Positions 1-10,386 of a DNA stretch of 35,577 bases are shown piece by piece. A model generated the notes under the pieces. That model was given only the letters and a program-made list of their open reading frames with translations. It ran no database searches and was not told where the DNA came from. Source of the stretch: Isosphaeraceae bacterium (GTDB lineage: Bacteria > Planctomycetota > Planctomycetia > Isosphaerales > Isosphaeraceae); assembly GCA_021324445.1 (NCBI GenBank), contig JAJPJC010000270.1, positions 1-35,577 of the forward strand, written 5' to 3'. Each line of letters starts with the position of its first letter. The stretch's first letter is position 1. The position numbers and the translations under genes were made by a program.

Positions 1-204
1 CGGATCGATGCCTACAACGCCGCCGGCAAGTTCCTGGGGCAGCTCAGCGGCACCAACAAGAAACCGATCGCGAACAAGGGCCTCTGGGCCATCGCCTTCG
101 GCAATGGAGGAAGCGCCGGGTCCCCCGCCATCTTGTACTTCGACGCGGGAATCAATAACCAGAGCGACGGCCTCTTCGGCTCGTTGCAGGCGGTCACCTC
201 CTGA
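1..204 (+). CDS. TIGR03118-like protein, C-terminal end (partial)
   Basis: The first 67 codons from base 1 form an open frame that ends in TGA at 202-204; the start lies outside the window. The visible end contains LWAIAFGNGG, then SPAILYFDAGIN and DGLFGSLQAV. This is the conserved C-terminus of TIGR03118 proteins, large extracellular beta-propeller-like proteins of unknown function found in planctomycetes and other bacteria. The assignment rests on these motifs recalled from the family. Nothing can be said about a signal peptide or total length. A perfect palindrome lies 15 nt after the stop. Confidence 0.75.
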   Translation, partial: RIDAYNAAGKFLGQLSGTNKKPIANKGLWAIAFGNGGSAGSPAILYFDAGINNQSDGLFGSLQAVTS

Positions 205-218
205 TCGGATCCCTCGTC

Positions 219-239
219 GGTCAGGCTTTCAGCCTGACC
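219..239. repeat. Short palindromic repeat (GGTCAGGCT / AGCCTGACC)
   Basis: Two perfect 9-nt arms, GGTCAGGCT and AGCCTGACC, are separated by TTC. The element sits 15 nt behind the TIGR03118-like gene. Its core reappears as larger hairpins at 18689-18737 and 30244-30304, so it belongs to a dispersed intergenic family. It could fold in RNA and help end transcription, but no T-rich tract follows it. Confidence 0.7.
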
Positions 240-366
240 TGCTTTCTTGCCGGCATAATGCCTGGGCTTCGCCACCGGTTCGAGCCGGCGAGCCTCTCGG
301 GTCTGGCCGATCTGGGGCTCGCCGGCCGCGCCGGGTCGATCCCCGCCGCGTGGTCGCACCGGTCTC

Positions 367-927
367 TCAATCGAAGAACCGCCCGACAACAACCCGGAAC
401 GCGCCCAGGAACTGGGGCAGCGTCAGCTCATTGTCCGGACCGAGCATCGGATGCCCGCCGTCGTCGTCAAAGAGGTGAGCGACTCGTCGCTGATCATCCA
501 GGACCAGAACGACAGACACGCCCGCCGCCAGATACTCGGCGACCTTGGCGAGCACCTCCGGTCAGCGATCTCCCGGCGAGCGGACCTCGATGACCAGCTC
601 GGGCGCAACCGCCGGGTAACTGTCGGGGAGATCGCCCGGAAGCAGCCGATTGTAGCTGTAAAACGCGACGTCCGCTCCCCGAACGGTATCGGGGTCGCGC
701 TCGGTGATGACTCCCGTGTCGTTGTTGAACACCCAGCCGAGTCGGTGCTCCTCGACGAAGTTGCCGAAGATTCGCCCAGCCTTGTTGCAGATGTAGCCAT
801 GACGCGGTTTGGGCATCGACATCGGCACAATTCTTCCCCGGACCAGCTCCTCCGGATACCCCGGGTCGGGGCGCTGGGCGAATTGTTCAGCGGTCAAGAG
901 GGTCTCTGCTTGAGCAACCGTGGCCAT
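367..927 (-). pseudogene. Uma2 family endonuclease-like gene interrupted by TGA
   Basis: Reading from ATG at 927 with a GGGAGG ribosome site, the protein shows the Uma2/DUF820 pattern of a PD-(D/E)XK nuclease fold: LTAEQFAQRPDPGYPEELVRGRIV at the N-terminus, then TVRGADVAFYS, then PELVIEVRSPGDR. A TGA at 562-564 stops translation after 121 residues. The same frame then continues without any shift into PEVLAKVAEYLAAGVSVVLV, which holds the expected Lys and hydrophobic strand, and stops at 367. Homologues commonly have Trp or another residue at this position, so a TGG to TGA change would explain it. Uma2 genes are often multicopy with unclear roles. A sequencing error or readthrough cannot be excluded. 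Confidence 0.85.
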
Positions 928-1027
928 GGAACGATCCTCCCCCGCAAAGAATACCTCTCCCCATTCTCGGTCTTGCCCGCGTAGGATTCAATCTCGGGGA
1001 AGTCAGCGGACCAACTCAGTGACTGGA

Positions 1028-2464
1028 TCATGGACCGGCCGGTCCCTCCAGTCGTGGAGCCGTCGCGGTGATCCGCGAGGGTTCGTCGGCCGCCCGATCG
1101 TTGGCCTCGAGCAGGTCGCGGAGCGCCGCGGCGAGGACCTCTTCGACTTCTGGAGCAACGCGGGACGGCGGCCCAGTCTCGTAACCTCCTTGAGTATAAG
1201 CCAGCCGGGTGCCGATGTAGCCCGGTCCGTAGTCGCCGTAGGCGGCCATCGCCACGAACAGGTCGGGCCGCAACCGCTGGGCGAAGAGCTGATACTCGAC
1301 GAACAGCTCGCCCGGCAGATGAAGGATTCGCGCCGGGCCGAGCTGCAATTCGGCCAGGTCGATCGTCCGGCCCTGGCGGCGGAGGCGCATCCAGGCCAGG
1401 TCTCGGGCCAGCCCGAAGCGGGGACGGCTCGCGAACGCCCTGGCCAGCTCGTCCTCGGCGAGACGCGGCGACACCGGCAAGGCGACCGGCCGGATGTGCC
1501 AGGCGAGGTCGCCGGCGGTGATCGGGGTCTTGTGGGCGGCCGAATCGGCCAGGGCCGCGGCCATGCCGTCGGCCAGGCGATGGGCCAGGGCCGGCCGGTT
1601 CGGCGGCGACCCGTCGTTGTACTTGCCCGCCGTGACATTCCCCGCCGCGCCGTTGAAGTGGACCAAGAAGACGCCGGGTAATGCCTGCTCGCGGAGCCGC
1701 CGCGCCAGCCCCACGAAATCGCAACTGACGCCCCCCTTGCCGTAATAGCTCTGAGGATGGGTCGCGTAGTAGCTCAGCACGGCGACGGCCCGATCGCCGT
1801 TCCAGAGGCTGACGACCCGCACCATCGGGTCGATGATCCCCTCCGGAGCGGCGCGGACCTTCGGGTCGGGCATGCTGCTCCAGCGCACGTGGCGCACCCG
1901 GCCGTCGCCGCCCAGCACCCGGCGATTGGAGGCGACCTGCTTGACCTCGGCCTTCCCCGCGCCGAGGTGCGTGACCGGCTGCGCCGCGGGGATCGCCGCC
2001 TGAAGCGCCCGCGCCGCGCGGTCGATGACCGCTTTGCCAAAAGCGGGATCAAACCCCTTGCCCGGTAGGTCCCGCCCGGCCATCAGCTCCTCGGCACTCA
2101 GGTCGTAACCCGGCGCATCGTGCTGATGAAGACAATGGACGGCCACGCGCTCGGGCGAGGTCCCCGCCGCCTCGGCCAGGGCCGCGCGCCAGGCGTCATG
2201 GCCGGCATTGCCGATCCCGACCCAATCCAGGGCGCAGACGACGATCGGCCTGGCCCCGCTCAGGAAGACGATTCCCCGGCAACTGAGCGGATCCTCGATC
2301 CGATGCGCCGGCTGAACCGCCCCCTCGCAGAGCGGACTGCCCAGGGGGGGCGTCGCATCGACCTGGAACAGGGCGATCCTCAGCGACGACTCCCCGCCCG
2401 GGGCCCGGGCCGGGTCCGTCACGACGAGCACCGCCAGGAAAGTCATCAGCATCGACCAGTTCAT
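1028..2464 (-). CDS. Secreted neutral/alkaline ceramidase-like hydrolase
   Basis: 478 residues from ATG at 2464, chosen because GGAG lies 9 nt upstream and the protein then begins with a signal peptide (residues 1-21, hydrophobic MLMTFLAVLVV core). An upstream in-frame extension lacks these traits. His-rich HCLHQHDAPG at 110-119 and ATHPQSYYGKGGVSCDF at 234-250 correspond to zinc-site and nucleophile regions of the neutral ceramidase superfamily (family knowledge). A later NGAAGNVT motif fits the same fold. Planctomycetes carry many such proteins and few are characterised, so the lipid amide substrate is not established. It probably acts outside the cytoplasmic membrane. It is the next gene downstream of the DUF2325 gene on the same strand. 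Confidence 0.75.
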   Translation of the reverse strand: MNWSMLMTFLAVLVVTDPARAPGGESSLRIALFQVDATPPLGSPLCEGAVQPAHRIEDPLSCRGIVFLSGARPIVVCALDWVGIGNAGHDAWRAALAEAAGTSPERVAVHCLHQHDAPGYDLSAEELMAGRDLPGKGFDPAFGKAVIDRAARALQAAIPAAQPVTHLGAGKAEVKQVASNRRVLGGDGRVRHVRWSSMPDPKVRAAPEGIIDPMVRVVSLWNGDRAVAVLSYYATHPQSYYGKGGVSCDFVGLARRLREQALPGVFLVHFNGAAGNVTAGKYNDGSPPNRPALAHRLADGMAAALADSAAHKTPITAGDLAWHIRPVALPVSPRLAEDELARAFASRPRFGLARDLAWMRLRRQGRTIDLAELQLGPARILHLPGELFVEYQLFAQRLRPDLFVAMAAYGDYGPGYIGTRLAYTQGGYETGPPSRVAPEVEEVLAAALRDLLEANDRAADEPSRITATAPRLEGPAGP

Positions 2465-2620
2465 CGGTGGAATCTCCGAAACGGCGCCAACCGCGGACGA
2501 CACACTCCCGCTCCGCCTGCGCGGGTTCTGCGGGCGAGCCCGGGCACCGATTGAAACACGTCCCCGCACCCGAGTCCAAGGAAAAACCGAGGAGCGCGGA
2601 TCGCTTCGCCCCGGGTCCGG

Positions 2621-4165
2621 TCAGGTGCTCTTGGCCAGATATCCGCTGCACTGGGCGAGGATCTGGGCGGCGACCTGATTGGGATTGTAGCCACCGGGAA
2701 GCCGCACCAGCGGTTTGCCGTGCCGGTCGCAGAGCGGCTTCACGTCGCCGAACCCATGGCTGGCCCAGCGGATGGCCAGCAGGACCACGGCGACGTCCCG
2801 CCGCGCGATGATCGGCTCGAATCCGGCCGCCGCCTCGTGCTCCCGGGTCTCGATCCAGATCAATTCCTTCAGGCCCAGGGCTTGTCTCAGGGACTCCTGC
2901 GCCTCGCGGCGGCGGCTGCCGCCGATCAGGGCCATGCTCCGGCCGCTGAGCAGGCGCGCGGCCTCCTTCACCTCGGCGGCCGGCGTGGGGGCGACCGGCG
3001 GTTCCTCGGTCGCGTCGTGGCTGGCGAGGAAGCGGTCGATCGCGCGGAGCACCAGCCGGAATCCCTGCGGCAGATCGTCGCAGTCGGGGAGGTCGTTGAC
3101 CACCGGGAGTAAGAGTTCCCGGATCTCTCGACTGCTCGGCGGCACTCCCGCGCCCAGGATCTCCTCCACCACCGCGATGATCGCGCGCCAATCCGGCTCG
3201 GCCGCCGCGCCCCCGCGGACTCCCTCCACGCCGGCGCGGAGCCGGTCGAACAGGGCTTCGTGCCGGGACAGCTTCCTCGTCCGGCGCCCGGACCGCTCCG
3301 CCAGCTTCTGGATCCGGCCCAGCAGTTCGGCCCATTGGCCCGGATCGGCCGAGTCGCCGGCCCGCATGAACCGTCGGATATAGATGCGGCGCCGGGCGGC
3401 GGTCGCCTTCAGCCACTCGAAGATCTGCAATTGATCGGGGTCGTCGGCCGTCTGGAGCTGTTGGATCGCCGTCCGCAGCGCCGACTGGGCCTCGGCGAGC
3501 AGGGAGAGGACCTGCTCCAGGACCCTGGGCTGATCGAGACTGGCCATGGCCAGCGCCAGGGCCTCGGCGGCCGACTCGAAACCTCCGCCCAGGTGATCGA
3601 GCACCGAGAGCTCGACCGGTGGGGATGTCTCCGAGGCATACTGCCAGTACAAGGCTTCGGTCCAGCGCTCGGTCCACTCGGCGATCTCCGGGTGCAACGG
3701 CGGATCCTCATCCTGGCGACCCTCGTCGGGTGGGAGCCCACGCTGGCAGCGGGCCGCCCGCCGCGCCGCCTCAGCCTTCCTCCGGCACCGTGCCTCCAGC
3801 AGCGTGAGCTCCTCGAGAGGACTCTTGGAGGCCGAGCCGGACGAGGGCGGGAGGGTGACGGCCGCCTTCCGCGTGGCCGAGGACCGGCCGAGTGTCAGCT
3901 CGCGCAGCGGTTCGCGGGCTTCCCGCGCCTCGGCCGCGGGCCGCTCCGCGACCGGAGACGGCTGCGGGCTGGCCGGAGCCGGGCTGTCCGGCCCAGCGGA
4001 GCGGTCCGGCTCGCAGAATGCGGCGCGGGGGGGATGATCCGCGGTCGAGTCCAGGATGGTCCTGGCCAGTTCCCTGAGGTCCGCGCGAAGCTGGGCATCC
4101 TCTCTCGCCAGCTCGATGAGCCGCTCGGCCTCGGCGGTCAGGATCTTCATCCGCCAGTCCGCCAT
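2621..4165 (-). CDS. DUF2325 domain protein with long coiled N-terminal part
   Basis: 514 residues from ATG at 4165, picked for the strong GGAGG site 6 nt upstream. The extension further upstream is Arg/Pro-rich shadow sequence. The N-terminal 35 residues are charged and helical. A Pro/Ala/Ser-rich linker follows at roughly 45-85. A long helical middle comes next, rich in Glu, Arg, Leu and Ala. The last 110 residues match DUF2325: SMALIGGSRRREAQESL, a helix, an IARRDVAVVLLAIRWASHG strand and a GKPLVRLPGG strand. DUF2325 is a small alpha/beta domain of unknown biochemical role. No signal peptide or membrane segment is present, so the protein is probably cytoplasmic. It diverges from the DUF1444 gene across 332 nt. 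Confidence 0.7.
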   Translation of the reverse strand: MADWRMKILTAEAERLIELAREDAQLRADLRELARTILDSTADHPPRAAFCEPDRSAGPDSPAPASPQPSPVAERPAAEAREAREPLRELTLGRSSATRKAAVTLPPSSGSASKSPLEELTLLEARCRRKAEAARRAARCQRGLPPDEGRQDEDPPLHPEIAEWTERWTEALYWQYASETSPPVELSVLDHLGGGFESAAEALALAMASLDQPRVLEQVLSLLAEAQSALRTAIQQLQTADDPDQLQIFEWLKATAARRRIYIRRFMRAGDSADPGQWAELLGRIQKLAERSGRRTRKLSRHEALFDRLRAGVEGVRGGAAAEPDWRAIIAVVEEILGAGVPPSSREIRELLLPVVNDLPDCDDLPQGFRLVLRAIDRFLASHDATEEPPVAPTPAAEVKEAARLLSGRSMALIGGSRRREAQESLRQALGLKELIWIETREHEAAAGFEPIIARRDVAVVLLAIRWASHGFGDVKPLCDRHGKPLVRLPGGYNPNQVAAQILAQCSGYLAKST

Positions 4166-4390
4166 CTCCGCCTCCGATCCCCTTGCCCTGACGCTCGAGG
4201 CCGCGCCGGGCCGCGCCGGGCCTGACCGCGGCCGAGGCCGGCTCGTCCTGGGCCGCGACGCGGGCCCGGATCGTCTCCTCGCACCATTGTAACCCAGGAA
4301 CGGGCCCCCCGGGGGCACCTGCCGATCGACCCGATTCCCGGACCTGGATCCACTCCAGATCGCGGTTCGAAGGCTCACGTCGCGAATGTC

Positions 4391-4420
4391 TTGACATCCC
4401 CAGGTTGCCGCTCGCATGAT
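4391..4420 (+). promoter_or_regulatory. Candidate sigma-70 promoter for the DUF1444 gene
   Basis: TTGACA at 4391-4396 is followed after 18 nt by CATGAT at 4415-4420 (four of six consensus -10 bases). Transcription would begin near 4427, leaving a leader of about 70 nt before ATG 4498. It is the only clear sign of regulation in the 332-nt divergent gap 4166-4497. The prediction is by eye. Confidence 0.45.
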
Positions 4421-4497
4421 TGGGGAAGCGTCGTCGTGGGGACTTCGGTTTGCCCGCATCAGGCAACGACGAATGTTTGCTTTATCTTTTCCTACGG

Positions 4498-5715
4498 ATG
4501 CTCATGCTGTCGATCAATTGGAAAAAATTCCTTCATCCGGCGGGAGTCTACCGGCTTGAGTACCCGGCCCACTGGGACCAGGTCCAAAAAGACGAGGCAC
4601 GCTCCTGTGGATTCGGCCCCCATGAGCGCGATGATGTCGGGCTGTGGATTTCCCTGATGCCGGTCAGCGTGGACAGCGAGCGAATGGCCGAGGAACTTCC
4701 CAAGATTCTCAGCCAGGCGCTGCCGCAGATGCAGGGGGGCAACGTCCGCCGCGATCCCACCCTGCGCCACTACGGTGTCAAGGCCGATGTGCACAAGGAG
4801 GGCGAAGGCGGCCATTACTGGCTGATCGCCGGCGGTGATGTGGTCCTCTTCGCCAGCAGCCAGCTCCCGGCGGCGGAGCGCGACATCTGGAACCCGACCT
4901 TCGAGCAGTTGCTGTCCACCCTGGAGATCACGCGCGACGAAGAGCTGGCCCTGCGACAACTGTCCATCGAGGTCCTGGAGCTGTTGCGGAAACAACATCC
5001 CGACCAGGACTTCCAGCTCGACGAGAAAGGGATCCGCGGCCGCAACCGCGTCGTGTTTCTGAGCAACCTCTTCCGGGAGGTTCGCGCGGCTCCTGCCCGG
5101 CGGGCTCAGATCATCCAGCATTTCGTCAAGAGCCTGGGCCAATCCGCGGATCTGCCGCTGGGCGAGGAAACCTGGGAAGATGCGCGCACGCGGCTGCTCC
5201 CCCTGTTGAAGCCGCGCAGCTACCTCAATTCCGATTCGGCCGCCCGGCATTCGCTCGCCAGTGAATGGCTCGCCGGTGTCGTCATCTGTTACGCCCTCCG
5301 GAGCAAAGACATTTACCGGTTCGTGACCACCGCCGACCTGGACCGCTGGCAGACGGATGCTCAGGCCCTTCACCAGGTGGCCCTCGCCAACCTGTGCCGG
5401 CTGCCCTGGCCGACCCGGTTGGAAGGGGCGCGGCAGCGGGACGGGGGGCGGCTCATCCTCGTGGTCACCCGCGACGGCCTGGCGTCGAGCCGGCTCCTCC
5501 ATCCCGACCTGCACCGGCTGTTCTCAGGCCCCCTCGGCAGCCCATTTCGGGCCGGCATCCCGGATCGCAATACCCTGGTTGTCTATTCCGACCGGCGCCG
5601 CCTCAACCAGCGGACCGAGCGCCAGTTGCGCAAGGATTATCGCACCTCGAGCTATCCCATTAGCCCCCGGCCCTTCCTGGTCACGCCCGACGGCATCGCG
5701 CCGGCTCTGAGGTGA
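4498..5715 (+). CDS. DUF1444 family protein with extra N-terminal domain
   Basis: 405 residues if started at ATG 4498 (ATG 4504 is equally possible). The longer frame from 4420 is rejected because its first codon falls in the candidate -10 box. Residues about 10-135 begin FLHPAGVYRLEYPAHWDQVQ and resemble the PsbP/DUF1795-like fold, ending in a typical LLSTLEI. The second half matches DUF1444 (YtpP-like): LLPLLKPRSYL, then SEWLAGVVICYALRSKDIYRFVT, then LILVVTRDGLASSRLLHPDL. DUF1444 proteins are cytoplasmic and of unknown function; here there is no signal peptide. The two-domain arrangement is read from sequence resemblance only. The gene converges with the crotonase gene over a GC-rich hairpin. 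Confidence 0.7.
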   Translation: MLMLSINWKKFLHPAGVYRLEYPAHWDQVQKDEARSCGFGPHERDDVGLWISLMPVSVDSERMAEELPKILSQALPQMQGGNVRRDPTLRHYGVKADVHKEGEGGHYWLIAGGDVVLFASSQLPAAERDIWNPTFEQLLSTLEITRDEELALRQLSIEVLELLRKQHPDQDFQLDEKGIRGRNRVVFLSNLFREVRAAPARRAQIIQHFVKSLGQSADLPLGEETWEDARTRLLPLLKPRSYLNSDSAARHSLASEWLAGVVICYALRSKDIYRFVTTADLDRWQTDAQALHQVALANLCRLPWPTRLEGARQRDGGRLILVVTRDGLASSRLLHPDLHRLFSGPLGSPFRAGIPDRNTLVVYSDRRRLNQRTERQLRKDYRTSSYPISPRPFLVTPDGIAPALR

Positions 5716-5727
5716 CTCCCCGCCCCT

Positions 5728-5744
5728 GGCCGCCGGGGGCGGCC
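5728..5744. terminator. GC-rich hairpin between convergent genes
   Basis: GGCCGCC and GGCGGCC form a perfect 7-bp stem with a GGG loop, 12 nt after the DUF1444 stop and 15 nt before the crotonase stop. Because the genes converge, it could serve both strands. The following TCCCTTT is only a weak T tract, so termination is plausible but unproven. Confidence 0.45.
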
Positions 5745-5759
5745 GCCCCTCGGTTCCCT

Positions 5760-6533
5760 TTAGCTCGCGGACCATCGGGCAGGGCGCTTCTGGAGGAACG
5801 CGGCGATCCCTTCCTGGGCATCGTGGCCGACCGCGTTCTCGGTCATGATCGGTACGGCTTGGTCATAGGCGCCGGCCTCATCCAGCCCCTGCGTTTGGTA
5901 GAACGCGCGCTTCCCGGTCCGGAGGACCAGCGGGCTCAGAGCGAGCAGGGTGTCGGTCAGCGATTTGATCTCGAGATCGAGATCAACATTCGGCACGACC
6001 CGGTTGACCAGGCCCAGCTCCAGCGCCCGATGGGCTGTGATGGGAGCGCCGGTCAGGAGCATCTCCAGCGCGGGTTTGGCTGGGATGGCTCGGACCAGTG
6101 GGACCATGGGGGTGGTGCAGAAGAGCCCGATCTTGACCCCGGGGGTGGCGAAGGTGGCTTCCTCCCCCGCAACGGCCAGGTCGCAGGCGGCCACGAGCTG
6201 GCACCCGGCCGCCGTCGCCACGCCCTGCACCCGCGCGATCACCGGCTGCGGGAGACGTCGCAGACCGAGCATCACCCGGGTGCACAGCGCGAACAGCTCG
6301 CGGTATTCCTCTTCGGTCCGCCCGACCATCTCCGCCAGGTCGTGGCCGGAACAGAAGACCGGCCCACGCGAGCCCAGCACGAGCACGCGCGCCGACGGGT
6401 CGGCCCCGAGGCTCTCGATCGCCTGCTCCAGCCGCCGAAGCAGCTCGATCGAGAGGGCATTCCGCTTCTCGGGGCGGTTGAGGGTCAATCGGACGATGCC
6501 CCTGTCCGATTCGATGAGCAGGATCTGGGACAT
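5760..6533 (-). CDS. ECHDC3-like enoyl-CoA hydratase/isomerase family protein
   Basis: 257 residues from ATG 6533, with GAGGAG 8 nt upstream; this is the usual length of a crotonase. [13 protein letters not shown] (17-29), [10 protein letters not shown] (60-69) and [19 protein letters not shown] (104-122) give the CoA-binding fold and the oxyanion hole. At the two positions of the classical hydratase glutamates (Glu144 and Glu164 of the rat enzyme, 20 apart) this protein has Gln112 and Gly132. The run [17 protein letters not shown] resembles human ECHDC3, a family member without proven hydratase activity. It is therefore probably not a simple beta-oxidation hydratase; thioester binding or another crotonase chemistry is more likely. 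No other fatty-acid gene lies nearby. Confidence 0.88.
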   Translation of the reverse strand: MSQILLIESDRGIVRLTLNRPEKRNALSIELLRRLEQAIESLGADPSARVLVLGSRGPVFCSGHDLAEMVGRTEEEYRELFALCTRVMLGLRRLPQPVIARVQGVATAAGCQLVAACDLAVAGEEATFATPGVKIGLFCTTPMVPLVRAIPAKPALEMLLTGAPITAHRALELGLVNRVVPNVDLDLEIKSLTDTLLALSPLVLRTGKRAFYQTQGLDEAGAYDQAVPIMTENAVGHDAQEGIAAFLQKRPARWSAS

Positions 6534-6615
6534 GAGCAAGACTCCTCTCACGTCGGTCAAGCTTCGAGCCTGCGAGCCTGGGACCGTCCGGCTCAAGGCC
6601 CGACCGACCTGGACA

Positions 6616-8289
<1,674 letters not shown>

Positions 8290-8492
8290 GAGAGTTCGCG
8301 TTGTGGCGTTCACCTGGGGTCGGGATCCATCACGGGCCGCGACCCGGCCTGCGGGCGCGGGGACGGCTCGGTGGGAGTCACCGGAATTGACTCGTTCCGT
8401 TTCTCACCAGGCCGACCGAATCGTCACCTCACTTGAGTAGACTCGATCCCCGGGCCGTTGAGAAGAGCGGTTGGAGGCCGCGGGTGGCCGGC

Positions 8493-8521
8493 TTGAAGTC
8501 GCCGGGATCATCTGGTAGCTT
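8493..8521 (+). promoter_or_regulatory. Possible promoter of the tRNA gene
   Basis: TTGAAG (8493-8498), a 17-nt spacer and TAGCTT (8516-8521) lie about 60 nt before the tRNA. The -35 fits well and the -10 only in part. It is the best pair seen in the 290-nt gap between ettA and the tRNA. Confidence 0.3.
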
Positions 8522-8579
8522 GAACTGATCGAGGGGAACGACCTTGCGGAGACCCCCAAGGACGTCCTTTCCTCCGTGC

Positions 8580-8653
8580 GCCGGGGTAGCTCAGCTGGTT
8601 AGAGCGGCGGTCTCATAATCCGCAGGTCAACGGTTCGAGTCCGTTCCCCGGTA
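8580..8653 (+). tRNA. tRNA-Met (CAT anticodon)
   Basis: A 74-nt cloverleaf can be drawn by hand. The acceptor GCCGGGG pairs with CCCCGGT (with a G-T pair at 1-72). The D arm is in AGCTCAGCTGGTTAGAGC. The anticodon arm GCGGT-CTCATAA-TCCGC reads CAT, with a T-T mismatch at the loop-closing pair. The T arm is AACGG-TTCGAGT-CCGTT, and the discriminator is A. No CCA is encoded. It lacks the C1-A72 mismatch and three stacked G-C pairs typical of the initiator, so it is an elongator Met tRNA or, less likely, the lysidine-modified Ile2 species that also carries CAT. An integrase remnant lies just downstream. Confidence 0.92.
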
Positions 8654-8668
8654 TTCGCGGCACGACGA

Positions 8669-8778
8669 GACTTGTCGAGACTTGACGAGTCAAAGTCCTT
8701 TCCCTCCAACGACTTCCGACCCGTCGATTGCAATCCCATCATCAAATCATGCTGAGACTCGGCGAGACTCGACAAGTC
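8669..8778. repeat. Inverted 11-mer flanking the tRNA-proximal junction
   Basis: GACTTGTCGAG at 8669-8679 and its exact reverse complement CTCGACAAGTC at 8768-8778 bracket an 88-nt interval between the tRNA 3' end and the integrase remnant. Related copies (GAGACTTGACGAG, GAGACTCGGCGAG) lie beside them. The position fits integrase arm-type binding sites, but this is inference. Confidence 0.35.
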
Positions 8779-9121
8779 CCCAGAATGGATACAGGAATGG
8801 AACAAGCGATTGCTTGTGTGTTGAATCCGTACCTGTTGCGGCCAGTGGTTCAGGCCGGTCGGGTTCAGGCTTGAGGGACGGGATCAGGGATGCGGCGGCC
8901 TCGATGTCCACAGCACGGGGTCGGATACAGCGCCCGGTCAGTTCCAGGGTGGAATGACGCATGAGTCGTTGCACGACCCGAGGAGAAACCCCGGCAGCGT
9001 CGGCGAGCGTTGCCAACTCGCAGCGCAGCGAACGAAAGTCGAAGACCAGTCCCGAGGCATCGCGGTAGGGGATACCGGCGGCCTTCAGATCGACACGGAG
9101 CATCTTCGTGATCGTGTTGCC
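8747..9121 (-). pseudogene. Tyrosine recombinase/integrase C-terminal remnant
   Basis: The frame from about 9121 encodes KMLRVDLKAAGIPYRDASG, FRSLRCELATLADAAGVSPRVVQRLMRHSTLELT and an ATGTD tail, a pattern of planctomycete phage-type integrases. Only the C-terminal part of the catalytic domain is present. An in-frame TGA lies seven codons before the first ATG (9103), and homology seems to reach slightly past that ATG. The box II Arg (SLR) and the RHST histidine remain, but the nucleophile region, which should read DRYTH or similar, is GRCIRP, so the catalytic Tyr is Cys. The N-terminal DNA-binding half is missing. It is a dead relic pointing at the neighbouring tRNA, a usual integration target. 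Confidence 0.75.
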
Positions 9122-9273
9122 TCACCAGGAAATGTTACCAAGGATCGCCATCCTGACAGACAAGGAGTTACTCAACGTGGAGCAACAGCAACGGCTCCGT
9201 CAGCGGGTCTCCCGCCAGGAGCCGTTAGGAATGCCTTTTCCAAGCTCCCGAAGGAGCGCTGCGCCCGGGGGAC

Positions 9274-10386
9274 GTGCAAAGCTATCTCACCAGCCGCGGC
9301 TGGCGGTCGGAACCCTACGGGCGCGAGGGGAACGGACTCCTCTTCCAGCATCCTGCGATGCCCGAGGCCGATCTGCTCCTCCCCCTCAAGCGGGACCTTG
9401 CCGACCATGCCCTCCGGATGGGCGACCAGGTCGTGACGCTGGCGACCATCGAGCAGCGCCCCGTCCAGGAGATCCTCAACGACCTCTCGGGGCCGACCGG
9501 CGACGTCTTCCGGCTCCGCGTCGCCGGCTCGGTCGCCGCGCTCGGGAACCTGCCGCTCGACGAGGCCATCAAACTCCTCAATGGGGCGCGTCAATGACTC
9601 TGGCCTTCGGCCTTCAGCGTGATCCGGCCCGAAGCCCTGCATCCCCTGCGGGCAACCAAGCAAGTCGAGGACTTCCTGAAGGATTGCCGGTTCGGGCAGA
9701 CCGAACGGGGGAGCTTCGTGGCGACGATCCTCGCGCCGGTTCCCCCCGAGGTCCAACCACCCCCCGCGGGCCTGGACCGGAGCCGCTTTGAGTTGCAAGA
9801 GCCGTTCCCGCGCCAGGTGACGACACGGCTCATGTCCAGCTTGGGCCTGGTGTCGCAGGCCATCCAGGCAGGGAAGCCCGGTCAGCTCCCGAATGCGGTC
9901 ACTCGGGGTATCAGCGCCAACCTGTGCGACGCCCTGGTCTTGATGCGGCCGCCGGGCGACGAGTCCTGCCTCGACCTCCACATGAGTTGGGCGCGGTCCC
10001 GCCCCCATCCGCCGGCGGATGTGCCCCAGTCCGTCTCGTTCCCCCAGGAGCACTTCCCGGCCATCGAGGAAGTCGGCCGACAGCTCCGGACGCGGGCGAC
10101 GGTCGGCCCCGAACGGTCTCGGGGGAAAGTCCTCAGCGTGAAGAAGGCGCTCCGGCCGCTCCTGCCCGAGATCGCCGGCTGGATGGTCATCGCGGCCGAG
10201 GTCGGCGGCGCCCCGGCGCGGGTCAAGGTCGTGCTCCGCGCCCACGATTTCGCCTCGGCCTGCGATGCGCTGCGGAACGATTGGTGGGTCGAGGTTACGG
10301 GGACCATCCGGCACGACGTCAAGGCGCGCGAATACGTCCTCTCCGATGCCTCGGGTTTCCGCATGGACCGGTGGGTCAGGCCGTAG
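9274..10386 (+). pseudogene. Conserved hypothetical gene split by in-frame TGA
   Basis: GTG 9274 opens a 107-residue frame (SYLTSRGWRSEPYG, LLLPLKRDLADHALRM, LPLDEAIKLLNGARQ) that ends at TGA 9595-9597. The same frame then continues from about 9610 to 10386 as SVIRPEALHPLRATKQVEDFL, GQTERGSFVATILAPVPP, GISANLCDALVLM and a C-terminal strand region. Together the halves resemble one uncharacterised bacterial protein of about 370-480 residues, recalled from similar sequences and not checked. One base change would restore the frame. The stop at 10384-10386 lies within the homology of the AAA+ fragment on the other strand, so the true C-terminus may also be lost. No function is known. Possible neighbour of mobile elements. 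Confidence 0.65.

Noticed and set aside
562..564. Selenocysteine reading of the Uma2 TGA
   Set aside because: Homologues are not known to use Cys or Sec there, and no insertion hairpin is seen next to the codon.
8599..8805. Minus-strand ORF ending in TRTVDLRIMRPPL
   Set aside because: It is the antisense translation of the tRNA-Met and its flank, a known source of false protein calls.
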